A DNA stretch of 64,000 nucleotides from Nelumbo lutea. Taxonomy: Eukaryota > Streptophyta > Magnoliopsida > Proteales > Nelumbonaceae. Location of the stretch: contig JAKGHH010000001.1 of the NCBI GenBank assembly GCA_022828595.1, positions 124,322,999 through 124,386,998 on the forward strand, given 5' to 3'. Of the stretch, positions 42,116 to 53,259 are shown piece by piece. Every line of letters begins with the position of its first letter. The first letter of the stretch is position 1. A program made the translations under genes and the position numbers. A model generated the notes under the pieces. The model worked only from the letters and a program-made list of their open reading frames with translations. It was not told the DNA's origin and searched no databases.

Positions 42116-43286
42116 TGAAAGAATTTGGGTCCCCGAGCGGTCGGCAAGAAATGAAAAGGAGAGCAGGGAGCGGGGAGCGACAAGCAACGAACGAGAGATG
42201 TTCCCTGGCACAAATGGGTGAGATTATAAGACATTTGAAACCTGGCTCCAACGGTAAAGTTACCGTTAGAGCGTATCGACGGCTCGAAATTGCCTACGTT
42301 TTTCTCGAAAGCAGCGGTTGGGATTTTCGTTTTCTTGCTCCTTTTCTCCTCGCATGGCGCATCAAACGGTTCAGTGACCTATCAACATATGCCACGCAAG
42401 ATTCATTTGGACCCCAGTATATGAGCTGACGTGGTGTTTCTTAATTGGTGATTTTAGTTTAGGGCATAAGGCCCTGAGGCGTCGAATCAAAATACATAGA
42501 GTACGAACCGTAACCAACGTAATCATCCACGTTCTTTGTTTCTTAGCGGATACAAGTGAATCTTACACCACGTATCTGGAATTCTGGTAGCTGGTGAGAT
42601 CACATTGGCGCTCCACATGCACATTTCGTCGTGCATTGGGAATATCTTCCGTATTTATCATTGGAAAATGTTTCCAATATATGGGTGAGAGGTGATATCC
42701 TCTGTGGGGCGCTTGTAGAAGGTATGTCTGCATCGTAGCGAATAAAGTGAATATATCTTTTCCCTATCATAGATTTTCCCCACAACAAAATGTATCAAAA
42801 AGAAAACAGGTTTGTAGCAATGCCACGTATAAACAATCAAAATTCAAAAAAAAAAAAAAAACACTAACTATGAAAATGTCTAGAGAGAATGGAGAATTCC
42901 CAAACTAACAATGAACTTGAATGCAAAAGGCCATCACTCTAGCTTCTCGGAGAGGCCAAAAAAGCACAAATAATCTTCCGATCTCCTTAAACTATGAATT
43001 TAATATGTTTCTGCTTGGAACTAAAAAATAGTATTGAAAGTAAACTAAAGAAGGAAACGGGGAATTCACTACAGCAATCGTATTTCCTAGCAACTTCCTA
43101 AAGCCAAGGAATCAAAGAAATAGAATTCTTATGCACATCTAGATCATTTTACTAGATGAAACTTGTCAAGTTTCCAAGTTTCATCGAATCCTCATCTTTT
43201 AGTGAGAAAGAAGAAAATGTTCTACAATGTTCAACCTTATTATCAGAAAGCAACAAGAAAATGAACTGAATTCTAAGTAAATATTG
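42116..43286. other. upstream region of paralogue 2, no further gene
   Basis: The first ~400 bp are relatively GC-rich, as expected for a promoter and leader of paralogue 2. Short frames at 42600-42840 show no domain. A poly-A tract lies at 42847-42862. Remaining sequence is ordinary AT-rich intergenic DNA. Confidence 0.45.
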
Positions 43287-43902
43287 TGTTGGGAATTGGG
43301 GTCACTGAAACTTGGAGGAAAAGCTTTGAGCCGTGTCTAAAAACATTATTAGAATGTTATTTTCCCCTCACTTAGTTTTATTGAGTTTGTTATTGGGTTA
43401 TAGGCAATTTCTTTCTCAGGATATAACAGTCTTGTGCGAGAATCTATAATCAGCAAAGTCGAAGAGTCTTCGAAGAAATCTTCCATGAGAGAGTAGCAAA
43501 TCGAATTGAGAGAGACAAGAGTGCTTTTCAAAAAAAAAAAAAAAAAACTTCTGTTTATTTGCTTGATTCATGCTCCTTATATAATTTCTGAAGAGTAATG
43601 GAGAAGAGGAAAATGCTAGTTTAGAAAAGGCTCTTTGAATGGTCACAATTTCAAACCTTATAACTGTTAAAAGATAATGACTATTAACTACGAATAATGC
43701 CTCTTGATTACATCTAATCGAATCGTGAACGTTGAAACATCAACGATTAGCCTCGCACCAAAAGTCGAAGCCGCTTTAGGCACAAAGTGCGCCTTATTGC
43801 GTCGCACGCACACATACGTGCATGTTGTGTGGTAGTAAGCCTCTATACTCTCCTCTTATAATTATAAGGAGTATATACAAACTCCTATTTAAAAATTCAA
43901 CA
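43287..43902 (-). mobile_element. probable solo LTR, 616 bp, TGTTG...CAACA
   Basis: Begins TGTTGGGAATTG and ends AAATTCAACA, so both ends carry the inverted TGTTG/CAACA tips of an LTR. On the minus strand it has a TATA box (attatataagg, about 43572-43582) followed by an A/T-rich transcribed-looking leader and CTCTCTC phrases. The sequence atctttattaatttcccattgtgggac just outside is often seen next to plant Copia LTRs. No internal domains and no perfect 5-bp duplication (tattg, catct). Confidence 0.6.
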
Positions 43903-44416
43903 CATCTTTATTAATTTCCCATTGTGGGACAAGTTGGAAAATGGTTTTAGTATAAAAAAAACTAGTTTCCAAGATAAATATGCAAGTGTTTTTTCTTCAT
44001 ATAATTAACCAATCAAAGTGAGATTAAAATCCAACATATTGAAACACCAATATGCGTGACATGTTAAAATCAACTCTTTAATGGAATGAAATGACAACAT
44101 AAAAATGGGAACAATAAAAAGTTAAGGGTAAAAACTTGGAAAGTGAAATTAGGGTCTTTTAACTAAAGGAATTGCAACATTCTCATTTTTTTTAGTATGG
44201 TATAGATAAAGATATAGATATGATTGATTGTAGGGCTGAGTTAACTTGAATCCAATTCGAAAAAGTAGGGTTGGGTTGAAGTTTTGATTAGGGTTAGGGT
44301 TGAAATATCTAAACTTGATCTAACTTTGGATTTGGGCTAGAATTAAGACCTCTGGTTCTACCAACCCGACTTAATCAAAATTCAATTAAACTTTATATTT
44401 GCATGTATAAATATTA
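43903..44416. other. intergenic, no gene seen
   Basis: AT-rich, with a stretch at 44233-44390 built from gggttgggttgaa and ccaacccgactt words similar to hAT MITE arms but without tips. Confidence 0.4.
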
Positions 44417-44914
44417 GGGGAAATTACTAAAATCTCCCCTAAAGCATTCAACCATTGCTCTCCTAAAGTTTGGTAATTGCAATCACCTCCCCTAAACTTT
44501 CTAAAATAGTTGCAAGTAAACCCCTCTATTAGAATACTTTAACAAGGGGCATGAAAATTTCTAAAATATCCCATTACTTTTGACCAAAATGATTATTTTC
44601 CAAATTCTCTTCATATCAATGCTATTCCAAATCCTTTCAATCTCTTTTTCAAAATTGATTTATGTTCAAATTTGCCCTTCATATCAAATGCTCATAGGTA
44701 AAGTAAGTTTATGCTTTCCTTTTCTTGTTCATAAAGTTGGTATTGTTTTTTCAATAAGAAACTAGTCTCAATAGTAATTACATGGGTATTTTCGACATTT
44801 TGTAACTCTTATTAGAGAATTGTAACTAAGGGGGTCTACTTTCATCCGTGTCAAAAAGTCCAGGAAAGATGATTGCAATTGCTAAACTTTATGGGAGGTT
44901 TTAGCAAATTACCC
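44417..44914. mobile_element. Mutator-type MITE with 9-bp TSD taaatatta
   Basis: Tips GGGGAAATTACTAAAATCTCCC-like at the left and, reverse-complemented, GGGTAATTTGCTAAAACCTC at the right. Perfect 9-bp direct repeats taaatatta at 44408-44416 and 44915-44923, the length typical of Mutator-like elements. Subterminal inverted words: tttggtaattgcaatcacct against aagatgattgcaattgctaa. Another copy is at 10029-10506. Confidence 0.85.
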
Positions 44915-44929
44915 TAAATATTATAGGCT

Positions 44930-45085
44930 AAATTACATAGATCCCCCTGTACTACGGGATTAGTGACAAAGACCCCAACACTATTTTTGCACAAAGGCCC
45001 TCCCTGAACTTTTGATCATTAGACAAAGACCCCTCCATTAGTGTTCCATCAGTTAACTTCGAAAAAGATTCTGATTTTACTGTTT
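44930..45085. other. one arm of another MITE-like repeat
   Basis: ggctaaattacatagatccc, ctgtactacgggattagtga and caaagacccctccattag are phrases of the kind found in long-TIR plant MITEs (alternating purine-poor words), but I could not find the opposite arm downstream. Confidence 0.4.
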
Positions 45086-45182
45086 TAAGTTTTCTAAATG
45101 CCTAAACTACCATTTCTAATTTATTTTACCTTTTTCTCCTTTTCTGCTATTTTCTTCATCCCATTACTTTGCTCAAACTACA

Positions 45183-45185
<3 letters not shown>

Positions 45186-45215
<30 letters not shown>
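45186..45215. repeat. (CT)n microsatellite
   Basis: Fifteen CT units. Confidence 0.95.
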
Positions 45216-45223
<8 letters not shown>

Positions 45224-46540
45224 CTCTAGAGTACAGAGAAAGAAAACTAAGAACAAAAACAGAGAGCTTCTGAAGGGGGTACCTCTGATGGCTGTGATGG
45301 CAAAGTTGAAGAACAACAAGCAAAAGCTTTCTTACATCTCAGTCGTGTCCCAGATAATCCACTCTCTACCATCTTCATCTCTCGCCCAAGAAGTTCTCTA
45401 AGAATGCCAATTGGTTTTTCAACACCTCAAGGAGACCAAGATTTTGGCTTTCGGTTCATGTTAAGTTAGTGCTGGACGATCGCACCAAGCAAAGCCATCA
45501 CCACTAGAACCTCCACCGCTAAGATTGAAGAAGCCACCTCGATTATTGAAATCCTCCTGGTTTTGCCTTCTAGAGTGACTCTATTCACTACTTTCATTCC
45601 CCGTGTTCTGGAACTGCAATCAAATCATGACATAAAGATCTGAGTATATGTGGCGATCAACGTCAGTAAGTCTTAATAGAAGGCTTGAACAGTTAATTCG
45701 TTCTTCACAACTCACTAAGCAAGCGTACAATTAATTCTTGAAGAATAGGTGGTTCAGTTCAGCACGATTGCCACGATGAACTGATCTTGTTCAGTCCCAA
45801 GGACCAAGGCTACTGAAAACAGTCCAATATTGAGCGATGAAAAGATAGAACAAAACCAGAAAGTTTTGAATCGTATCAATCGATTAAGGAAAGAAGTGAG
45901 AACAACCCAAATCTAACTATTCTGGCCTTGAGAAAAGATGAAACCAATGACAAAGATCAGACCATGGTAGCATGGACTGTCTTGCCTTCAGCAAAGAGAT
46001 CAGACACGAGACCTTATGGTTAAATAACAACCCTAATTCTGGTTGCATGGCCTTAAAATATTTCCTTACCCACTAAAATATAATAGTCAAGTTCTTTATG
46101 TTTGATCGGAATGTCTACTCTTTTGTAACAACTAGGATCCAATATTGACCTTTTTGATTTTGGTCTGTTACACATCCAACAAAATAAAAAAGAAAAGAGC
46201 AACTAGAGGTATACCTTCAAACACGTCTGAGATATCTGAAAAACAATTCCTCACCAAGGACCTTTCCGTATTTTGGACAGGACCTAAGCCGAAAAATCAA
46301 AACAAAAGCAGGGAATTAGATAGGTGTTCTAGTAGATAAGGGCAACTTTTGAGCCCTAATATCAATTAAAATAACATTTTTAATATAATTTCCAGAAGAA
46401 GTTAACTTTTTTTTTAAATATCAAATAAGGGCAGTTCATCTCCTTCCTCCAGGGAAGCCATCGAACCTCGAGACACTCGTTCAATCAAGCACCGATGAAG
46501 GGATGGTAATGAACTGCAGCAACAATTGGTGGGCCTTTGA
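45216..46540. other. intergenic, no recognisable gene
   Basis: An ATG at 45289 opens MAVMAKLKNNKQKLSYISVV but stops within 40 codons, and the following text is not open. The composition (about 42 percent GC at 45250-45800) is higher than the flanks, so a decayed gene or transposon fragment is possible. Nothing specific could be identified. Confidence 0.35.
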
Positions 46541-46549
46541 CACTACATG

Positions 46550-46797
46550 CATAAGCGCAAGAATCAATGGAAGAGGTGAATTCTCATTATACAATTTTCT
46601 GAGATTACATAGGTTTATATAGATTGAGATACGGAATTTAAAATTCAAAAATTAAATGTACAGATAACTTGATAAGTACAATAGGATCAGAGGTTGATAA
46701 CAAGATAATGGTTATCTGGGGTTGATAAGCCCACAGATAACAATTATTGTTGTTATCCAGTTGATGATGTGGACAGAGTGGATTTATCTCTAGCATC
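46550..46797 (-). repeat. 3' LTR of second Copia (approximate)
   Basis: On the minus strand it starts TGCTAGAGATAAATCC directly after the polypurine tract (AGCTTGAGGGGGG, plus 46798-46809). The distal end is inferred from the gaattctcattatacaa phrase, common near the end of plant Copia LTRs; no second LTR is available for alignment. Confidence 0.6.
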
Positions 46798-46913
46798 CCC
46801 CCTCAAGCTGGACAGGGGTGGACCAATGGTCAGCTTGTCCTTGAGATGAAGAAACCATGTAGAGGGAAGCGGTTTAGTGAGCAAGTCAGCGAGCTGATTA
46901 TTGCTAGGAACAT

Positions 46914-48389
46914 TGATAGCTATAATTATATAACCCTTGCAAGTGCACTAGTTATCAAGTAGTATAAAAATATTGTTCCCACTAGGATTTAACAAAATAA
47001 GTACTAAAACTATAGTTTCCTTTTGATTATTTGGACAACCGAATTTTGGATTTAACAAATTTAACTACTGAAAATTAAAGACAGAAAAAATAAATAAAAA
47101 CAAGGGCAATCAATGACTGAACTTGCAACGATCTAATTGAAAGCGCTAGGACTATTGGTCCACCTAACCATTCCAGTGAACATCAATTTATTAAATTAAC
47201 CAAGATAATTTGTTCTTTTCATAAGCTGAGTTTTTCCTAATTTATTTAATATCCCTCCCAGGATATATCAAACATACTTCTATCAAGTAACCATTTGATT
47301 CCTCGACTAGAGTTCTCAAGATAGAAAGTGCATTAAGTTCTATGAAAAACATGTATCATCAGATGAATCATGTATATATATTCCTATATACCACTCAATT
47401 CACACTATGAGTTATTTAGTCTATTATATGAATTCATCTTTCAATTCATCCACATAAACCAAATCAACTAAGAGGTGGCCAAACTCCTAATCGCATTACG
47501 CATAATAACTCATAGACGATATGAAAATAAAAACAACTTAATTGAATTAAATAAAATTCAATCCATGGTCGTGGTTAGGCTTTCCATAGCCCTAGCTATA
47601 AATAAACTAATTCATGATAAAGGAATTTAAACAAACAATGTATAAGAAGGAACTCATGATGTTGCCCTTGAGGTTGAGATCGATGAGCTTGTCTTCTCCT
47701 TACTGCTGCCTTCTCCTTTTCTCTTCCTATGTTGCTGACTACCTTCTTGAAGGCTGAAGCTTTCTTAGAGGATTTCTCCTTGATTGCTCTAGAGATTGAT
47801 TGATGCCTTGGTGCTAGTCCCCCCCCCCCCCCCTTTATAGCTTTAGGAGGAGGGGTTGTTTCCAACTCCTTTTTGGAGTTCTTTCTCAAAAATAGAAAGT
47901 TCTAATTCCTTTTAGATCTAATCTTATCCTATCTCTCATCTGGTAATCTCAATCTCCTTTATCTTTCTAGAATTACATTAAAAAATTAAATCTGATAGGA
48001 CTCTTTGCAGTTTCCTTATTCTTGTACTCGTATTGGGCTTCTGCCGCGAACTGGGCTTCCCTACGAAGTTGCTCAAACTTCAGGCCTGATTTTGACTTTG
48101 ATTCAATCCGAATATATTAAAACTCAAAACATAAAAGTTGTATAGTTTTTCCTTATCTTTCCAATTCATCTTGAATCATCTCAATCGGAGTCCGGATGGC
48201 AAAGTTATGCTCAGATTACTATGCAGCACCAAAACTATGCGAAATTACCCGATTAGCCTTGTTTTTCTCTTGACGCCTTCTTTCATGCCCTGAATCGAAA
48301 TACAAGCATAATGAGTCCAATTAAGTACTAATTAATTGTAAAAGACTGTATATTTAGGGATAAAAATATGTTAATTTTTATTCTCATCA
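46914..48389. mobile_element. solo LTR, 1476 bp, TSD aacat
   Basis: Begins TGATAGCTATAATTATATAA and ends TTATTCTCATCA, TG...CA tips with the imperfect inverse TGAT/ATCA, and is flanked by the perfect 5-bp direct repeat aacat (46909-46913, 48390-48394). It has no gag or pol frames; a C-tract (47820-47833) and an in-frame low-complexity ORF (47596-47889, minus) are the only notable features. The clean duplication shows it arrived as an LTR element and lost its interior by LTR recombination. It interrupts the RNase H of the second Copia. Confidence 0.82.
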
Positions 48390-48394
48390 AACAT

Positions 48395-49040
48395 AGTGTA
48401 TGGAGAGCAATTTGTTTGCAACCATGTCTTTAATAAAATGAACATCAAGTTCAATGTGTTTAGTATGGCCATGATGGATAGGATTCTAGGTTAAGGATTT
48501 GGCACTCATGTTATCACACCAAAAAGTGGCAGGAGAGAGCTTTACTCCAAGTTCAGAGAGTAGCATGGTGAGCTAGGAGAGTTCTATAGCTGTTGAGGCA
48601 AGGCACCGATACTCTACTTTTGTACTGGACTGAGAGACAGTAGACTACTTCTTTGAGCTCCAATACACAAGATTGGGACCCAGAAATATGGAATAACCAC
48701 TTTGAGAATGTCTATCAATGGGGCAGATCGCCCAATCAGCATCAGCAAAGGTAGTGAGAGTGAGAGATTTGGAGGGACAAAGAGATATTCCATGTGTGAT
48801 AGTACCTTTTAGATAGCGAAGGATTCACTTGACTGTTGCCCAGTGAACAGTGGTGGGAGCTTTAAGGAACTAGCAGACTTTGTTTACAGAAAAACAAATG
48901 TCTGGGCAAGTTAATGTCACATATTAGAGCGTACCAACAATGCTCTTGTAGAATGAAGGATCAGAGAGAGGTTCACCCTGTGAGGAGTGAAGCCTAGTGC
49001 TGGCGAACATCAGGGTAGGAGCCAATTTGGCTTCATGCAT
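48395..49040 (-). pseudogene. second Copia RNase H
   Basis: The minus strand carries degenerate counterparts of the Copia RNase H in several frames; the DADWA-type motif (GCTGATTGGGCG, about 48728) and the KHIELDVHF region (about 48437) are recognisable at DNA level. Continues on the far side of the solo LTR to 46810. Confidence 0.7.
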
Positions 49041-49820
49041 CTAAACACGAATCAACAGATCTAATATATACTTATGTTGTGACAAATGAAGACCAAAGGG
49101 GGAGCGAGTAAGTTCAACTCCCAGGAAATAATGTGTTGGCCCAAGATCCCTTAAGGCAAACTGAGATGCTAAGTCAACAATGAGAGATGAAATAGAAGTA
49201 GAACTGGAACCTATAACTAGAATGACATCGACATAAACTAGAAGAATAAGAGTTTCCCCTTTGGTATGTCGAAGAAAAAGAGAGGAATCAGCCCGTGATT
49301 CAATGAATCCCAAGGTGAGAAGGTAATCTTGAAGTCTAGTGAACCAAGCCCGTGGGGCTTGCTTAAGGCCATACATACTGCAATTAAGCCAGCAAACAAA
49401 GGAAGGATACTAGGGATCAACAAACCCAACAAGCTGTTTCATGTACACTTCATTAGTCAAGATACCATGTAAAAAGGCATTACTTACATCTAGTTGATGA
49501 ACACCCTAGTTGTAGGAGAGAGCAAGAGAAAGAACAGTGTGGATGGTGGTAGGCTTTAACAACAGGACTGAACGTTTCATCATAGTCGACACTAGCCTCT
49601 TGACTGTATCCCTTAGCAACAAGACGAGATTTGAAACATTCAATAGTACTGTCTGACCACCGCTTGATCTTATATACCCAACGATTGCCAATGATGTTTT
49701 TGTTGGGAGGAGGAGGAACCAACGACCAAGTATTGTTGGATAATAATGCTTTATACTCGTCTGCCATGGCGAGAACCCACTGAGGGTCTTTTTGAGCTTG
49801 AGAATAGCAGCTTGGCTCAG
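49041..49820 (-). pseudogene. second Copia reverse transcriptase
   Basis: The frame 49376-49041 has MYGLKQAPRAWFTRLQDYL, LILLVYVDVILVIGSS and FALRDLGPTHYFLGVEL; the upstream half is in the frame ending at 49480 (GNRWVYKIKRWSDSTIECF, KSRLVAKGYSQEASVDY). The catalytic YVDD box reads YVDV, so the second aspartate is lost. Frame break at about 49400-49480. Confidence 0.88.
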
Positions 49821-50900
49821 TCTCATTGAGAGTGCTAGTCTGTAATGCATAGTGAGGATTAGGCTTAAAAACTCTACGCTTGGACTGAGTCTCCATAGGA
49901 TGAGTAGAGATAGTAGGAAGTACCTTCTCAAGAGAGGGAGCAGAGGTTGTGGGAGGTTCAGTGAGAGGTGCAATCTCAGAGGAGGGTGGAGTTGTACCTA
50001 TCGTTAAAGGAGTGTTGTGAAAGGCTTGCCGAAGTGGTGGAGGCCCAAGAATTGGTGGCGCAGTGAGAGGAGATGCAAAACCATTTGTGGGGGTAGTGGC
50101 AAATAGAAAGTGCCCTTCATTGAAGATAACATTGTAAGAGATATACAAATGGCCAATCGGCAAGTGAAGGCACTTATAGCCTTTATGATGAAGACTATAA
50201 CCCATAAAGACACATTCATCAGAATGATATTCCAGTTTAGAATGCCGGTAGGGTTTGAGATATGGATAACATGAGCAGCCAAAAACCTTGAGTAATGTGT
50301 AATCAAGAGTAGTTCCAAATAATTTTAACCACGAAAAAGCCATGGAAAGAGTTGGAGTAGGCAATCTGTTTATGAGAAAAATAGCAGCCTCAAATGCATC
50401 ATACCACTTGTTTTGAGGAATAGAGGTCATAGCCATGAGACTTAAACCTGTCTCCACAATGATGTGATGTCTACATTCCACAACACCATTTTGTTGATGC
50501 GTATGAGGACAGGAACGTCGATGGAAGATCCCCATAGAATAGAAAGCATCAGTAAGAGGCTTATACTCTGTTCCTTTATTAGTCTGAACAACTTTGATTT
50601 TATAGTCCATTAAATTTTCAACATGGTTTTTGAATGAAAGAAACAAGGATGGTGCCTAAGGTTTAGCAGTCATAGGAAATATCCAAATAAATTTAGTAAA
50701 AGCATCCACAAAAGATAAATAATATTTAAATCCTTCAACCGAAGTGGTGGGTACAGGACCCCAAACATCAGAAAAATTAATTCTAATGCATTTGTAACAA
50801 CTGAACTACTAGAAGAGAAAGGAAGAGAATGGGCTTTCCCTCTAGGATAGGCTGTACAGAAGGAAAAAGTTCTATTGGAAACAGGTAAGTCATATTTGAA
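49821..50900 (-). pseudogene. second Copia integrase and linker
   Basis: The long frame (50646-49480) carries the C-terminal catalytic core: VVQTNKGTEYKPL (second acidic residue altered from D to N in QTDKG), RRSCPHTHQQNGVVECRHH with the E of the DDE triad, and VFGCSCYPYLKPY, CVFMGYSLHHKGYKC. The N-terminal half (DVWGPVP, about 50765) is in another frame. A Ser/Pro/Thr-rich linker connects to RT. Confidence 0.88.
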
Positions 50901-51725
50901 AATAATATGAGAAGTAATCTTATGACTGGGATGTCCCAAATGCAAATGCCAAACATCCTTGGAGGTGCGTTCTCTAATCAAAGTTGCAGGACTACTAGAA
51001 GAAAGTGATTGCACCTTGTATAAGCCATGTTTAATTAGTCCTTTGAAGAGAGTCTTCCCCGTCATCTGATCCTTTACAAGAAAACCAGAGTCATCGAATA
51101 TAAACACTACACCGTTACCCTTGTAGAATTGGCTTACTGACAAAAGATTTTTAGTGATCTGAGGCACATGCAAGATGTTATGTAAATCAAAGGATCCAGA
51201 GGAGGTGTGAATAATGGAAGAACCAATATGAGAGATGGGTAAATGCATACCATTACCAACAGTGATTTCTTCAGAACCATTGTATGGATTATGTAAGGAC
51301 AAATTATTGAGATCTACAATAAGGTGATTTATGGCACCAAAATCCAGATACCAGATTGAGTCACGAGAAGAACCTGTAGATGATGTAGTGTGAGAGGCTA
51401 CACTCGCATTCTTGTTGGGAAACTTCTTGACCCCTAGAAGCTCTAGATATTTCCTGCAAGTAGCAGCAATGTGTCCAAGATATCCATAAATCTAACAAAT
51501 AACAGAAGTATCCTTACCATTGGGTCGTTTAGAACCATTGTTAGGATGATTCTTGTTGTCCGAAGAAGAAGATTGTTGGGGCTTATTTGAATAATACTGT
51601 TGTGAGTGTCCAGAATTATTCCCCCCTTTTTTGCTTGCAACATTAGTAGAGGGAGAATCAACAGAAATAGCATGGCAATCTAAGCGCTTCTCAAAGGTAA
51701 GAAGCAGACTTTGCACATCTGGCAT
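50901..51725 (-). pseudogene. second Copia gag end, zinc knuckle and protease
   Basis: MPDVQSLLLTFEKRLDCHAI (51725 down) is the conserved end of UBN2-type gag, followed by an Asn/Ser-rich region. The zinc knuckle reads C-stop-IYGYLGHIAATC, with the second Cys replaced. The protease motif is LDFGAINH, D-F-G instead of D-S/T-G. WHLHLGHPSHKI and VSNRTFSFC belong to the integrase zinc finger region downstream. All three are damaged. Confidence 0.85.
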
Positions 51726-51731
51726 GGTAAA

Positions 51732-52836
51732 TGTAGGTAGGGTAAGGCTAGGTTGGGGAGCAGCCTCTTTGAAAGGCGAAGAAGTGCCTCCAAGGAAGGT
51801 AAAAGCCTTTTGGTAAGGGGTTGAGAGATGAGAAGGTTGTGGAGACTTGTGGGGTACCAGTAGCTAAAATGCTTAGGGTTTTATGCCCTCTAACATGAGG
51901 AGGACTCCCTATTTATTGAAGAGATCGCAAGATTCTAAAAGGAAGGGGGATGAGGATATTCGCTCCATATAGGGAAAGGGAATATATTGTTTACTAGAGG
52001 TCATTGGGTGTACTATTAGGGTATTGCTACGTGTCTCATGAAGATTTTTTCAAGGATCAACTTTCCTTATCTTTAAGATCCCTCATTACTCACATGCGAT
52101 ATTACCTTTTTCATGCAGCATGACTAGTCCTACGTGGTGAAGATGATGTCACTATTCAGAAGCCGATATTCTAGATGTACCTCGTGGCGATTCGTGAAGT
52201 GTTTTGCTATCATGGGGCATGTGCGTGTCTGGGCATGCATAGGCCTTGCTGTGGGCTCGGACCACTGCCCTCTCCGACCTGTTACCCAGAGCAGGTTTGC
52301 AAGTTGTGGGTTTGTCGCTCGTCATTGTAGGTGCAACTTCATCGCACACCTAATTGTGCTTGAGTCTTTTGGATAAGTCTTTCCAAGGCTTGTTCCGGTT
52401 TGGGTGCTTTCTGGTCTTGATGGTCCATGGATTTATTGTGGTTTTGCTTAATGCATTGTGGGTTTATCGTGAAGATAGCAATAGATCATAAGTTCATCGC
52501 AGCTAGGAGTAACTATAGGCTACTTGTGAGTGCTTTCATGGTATTACTCTCGGTGTCTGAGTGTTCTTTGAGAGTCTGCATGAGCTATACATACCTACAT
52601 TAGCCCCCTACTTATCAATAAGTGATTACTTGTCGATAAGCATATTATCTTTTTCGTCTTTCCGTTTTATGGTGGTATTGGGTCTGGTGCTTCTGCCTAT
52701 TTTAAGATTTTGTGTAGATTGCATGCTCCCTGTGTTCATGCTTGGTGGCTCAACATGGTCTAAGGCTTAACCCCTGACTTTTGGTGATTTGTTTTCTGAA
52801 GCAGTCAATGTTGTTTGGTAATCATGTGTTCTAGCA
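51732..52836 (-). repeat. 3' LTR of the gypsy element (single copy in window)
   Basis: On the plus strand from TGTAGGTAGGG to ...GTTCTAGCA, i.e. TG...CA tips, next to Copia gag on one side and a polypurine tract on the other. On the minus strand, a TATA-like CAATAAATAGGG lies at about 51907-51918. The boundaries are inferred from tips, the polypurine tract and the abrupt end of the Copia gag; the 5' LTR is not available for comparison. Composition is about 46 percent GC, unlike the Copia. Confidence 0.65.
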
Positions 52837-52848
52837 CCCCGCACCCCA
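52837..52848 (-). other. polypurine tract of the gypsy element
   Basis: On the minus strand TGGGGTGCGGGG, directly beside the LTR tip. Confidence 0.6.
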
Positions 52849-53157
52849 ACTATTGTCAAGAAAGAAATCACCAAAAGACAACGAGGGTCGTGACCTTGGG
52901 TGAAGCTGTTTGATAGAGGGCCCGGAAGGGATCTGATGACTAGGCTGCGGTCGTAATCTACATATCTCTCAATCGAGTGTAAAAGGTGCCACGTGTGTCA
53001 ATCGGTCTTCTAATGTTCTAAGTGACGGTTTTAAATGCATAGTTATATCTCAGTATGCGTCGAGCGGTGACCCGTCTTTTGGACATATTCATAGGTTGTA
53101 TTGCGGTGTTCTGTCTGGGTGTGTCTGTTCGTTTCCCTCTCGTTGGGTCATAAACTG

Positions 53158-53167
53158 TTTATAAAAG
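53158..53167 (+). promoter_or_regulatory. TATA-like box before antisense unit A
   Basis: tttataaaag in the context aactgtttataaaaggacac, about 100 bp upstream of the reading frame start (ATG at 53260). Strong match to the plant TATA consensus and on the plus strand, opposite to the retroelement. Confidence 0.5.
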
Positions 53168-53259
53168 GACACGGTGTGCTCTATTTTGTATCATTCTTTG
53201 TGTTTCGTCTGTCTTCCCAATTTTGGTGTGCCTTTCCTTTTTACACCTTACAGGTGGGA

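Larger units (their letters stand above)
46550..51731 (-). mobile_element. second Copia retrotransposon, 5' part removed by gypsy insertion
   Basis: Minus-strand order from high to low coordinates: end of gag (51725-51492), mutated zinc knuckle, protease, integrase, RT, RNase H, polypurine tract (46798-46806) and a 3' LTR. The gag is cut at about 51727-51731 by the LTR of the large gypsy element, so the 5' LTR must lie beyond the window. A 1476-bp solo LTR interrupts the RNase H region. It is a different family from the 16-21 kb element (distinct linker and LTR). Confidence 0.88.

Noticed and set aside
41794..42429. plus-strand frames over paralogue 2 and its promoter
   Set aside because: Shadows of the minus-strand gene; no homology and no domain.
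45289..45700. possible pseudogene after the (CT)n tract
   Set aside because: Frame closes after about 38 codons and no family could be recognised; reported only as anonymous intergenic DNA.
47596..47889. 97-codon minus-strand frame with poly-glycine
   Set aside because: Lies in the solo LTR; the Gly run comes from a C-homopolymer.
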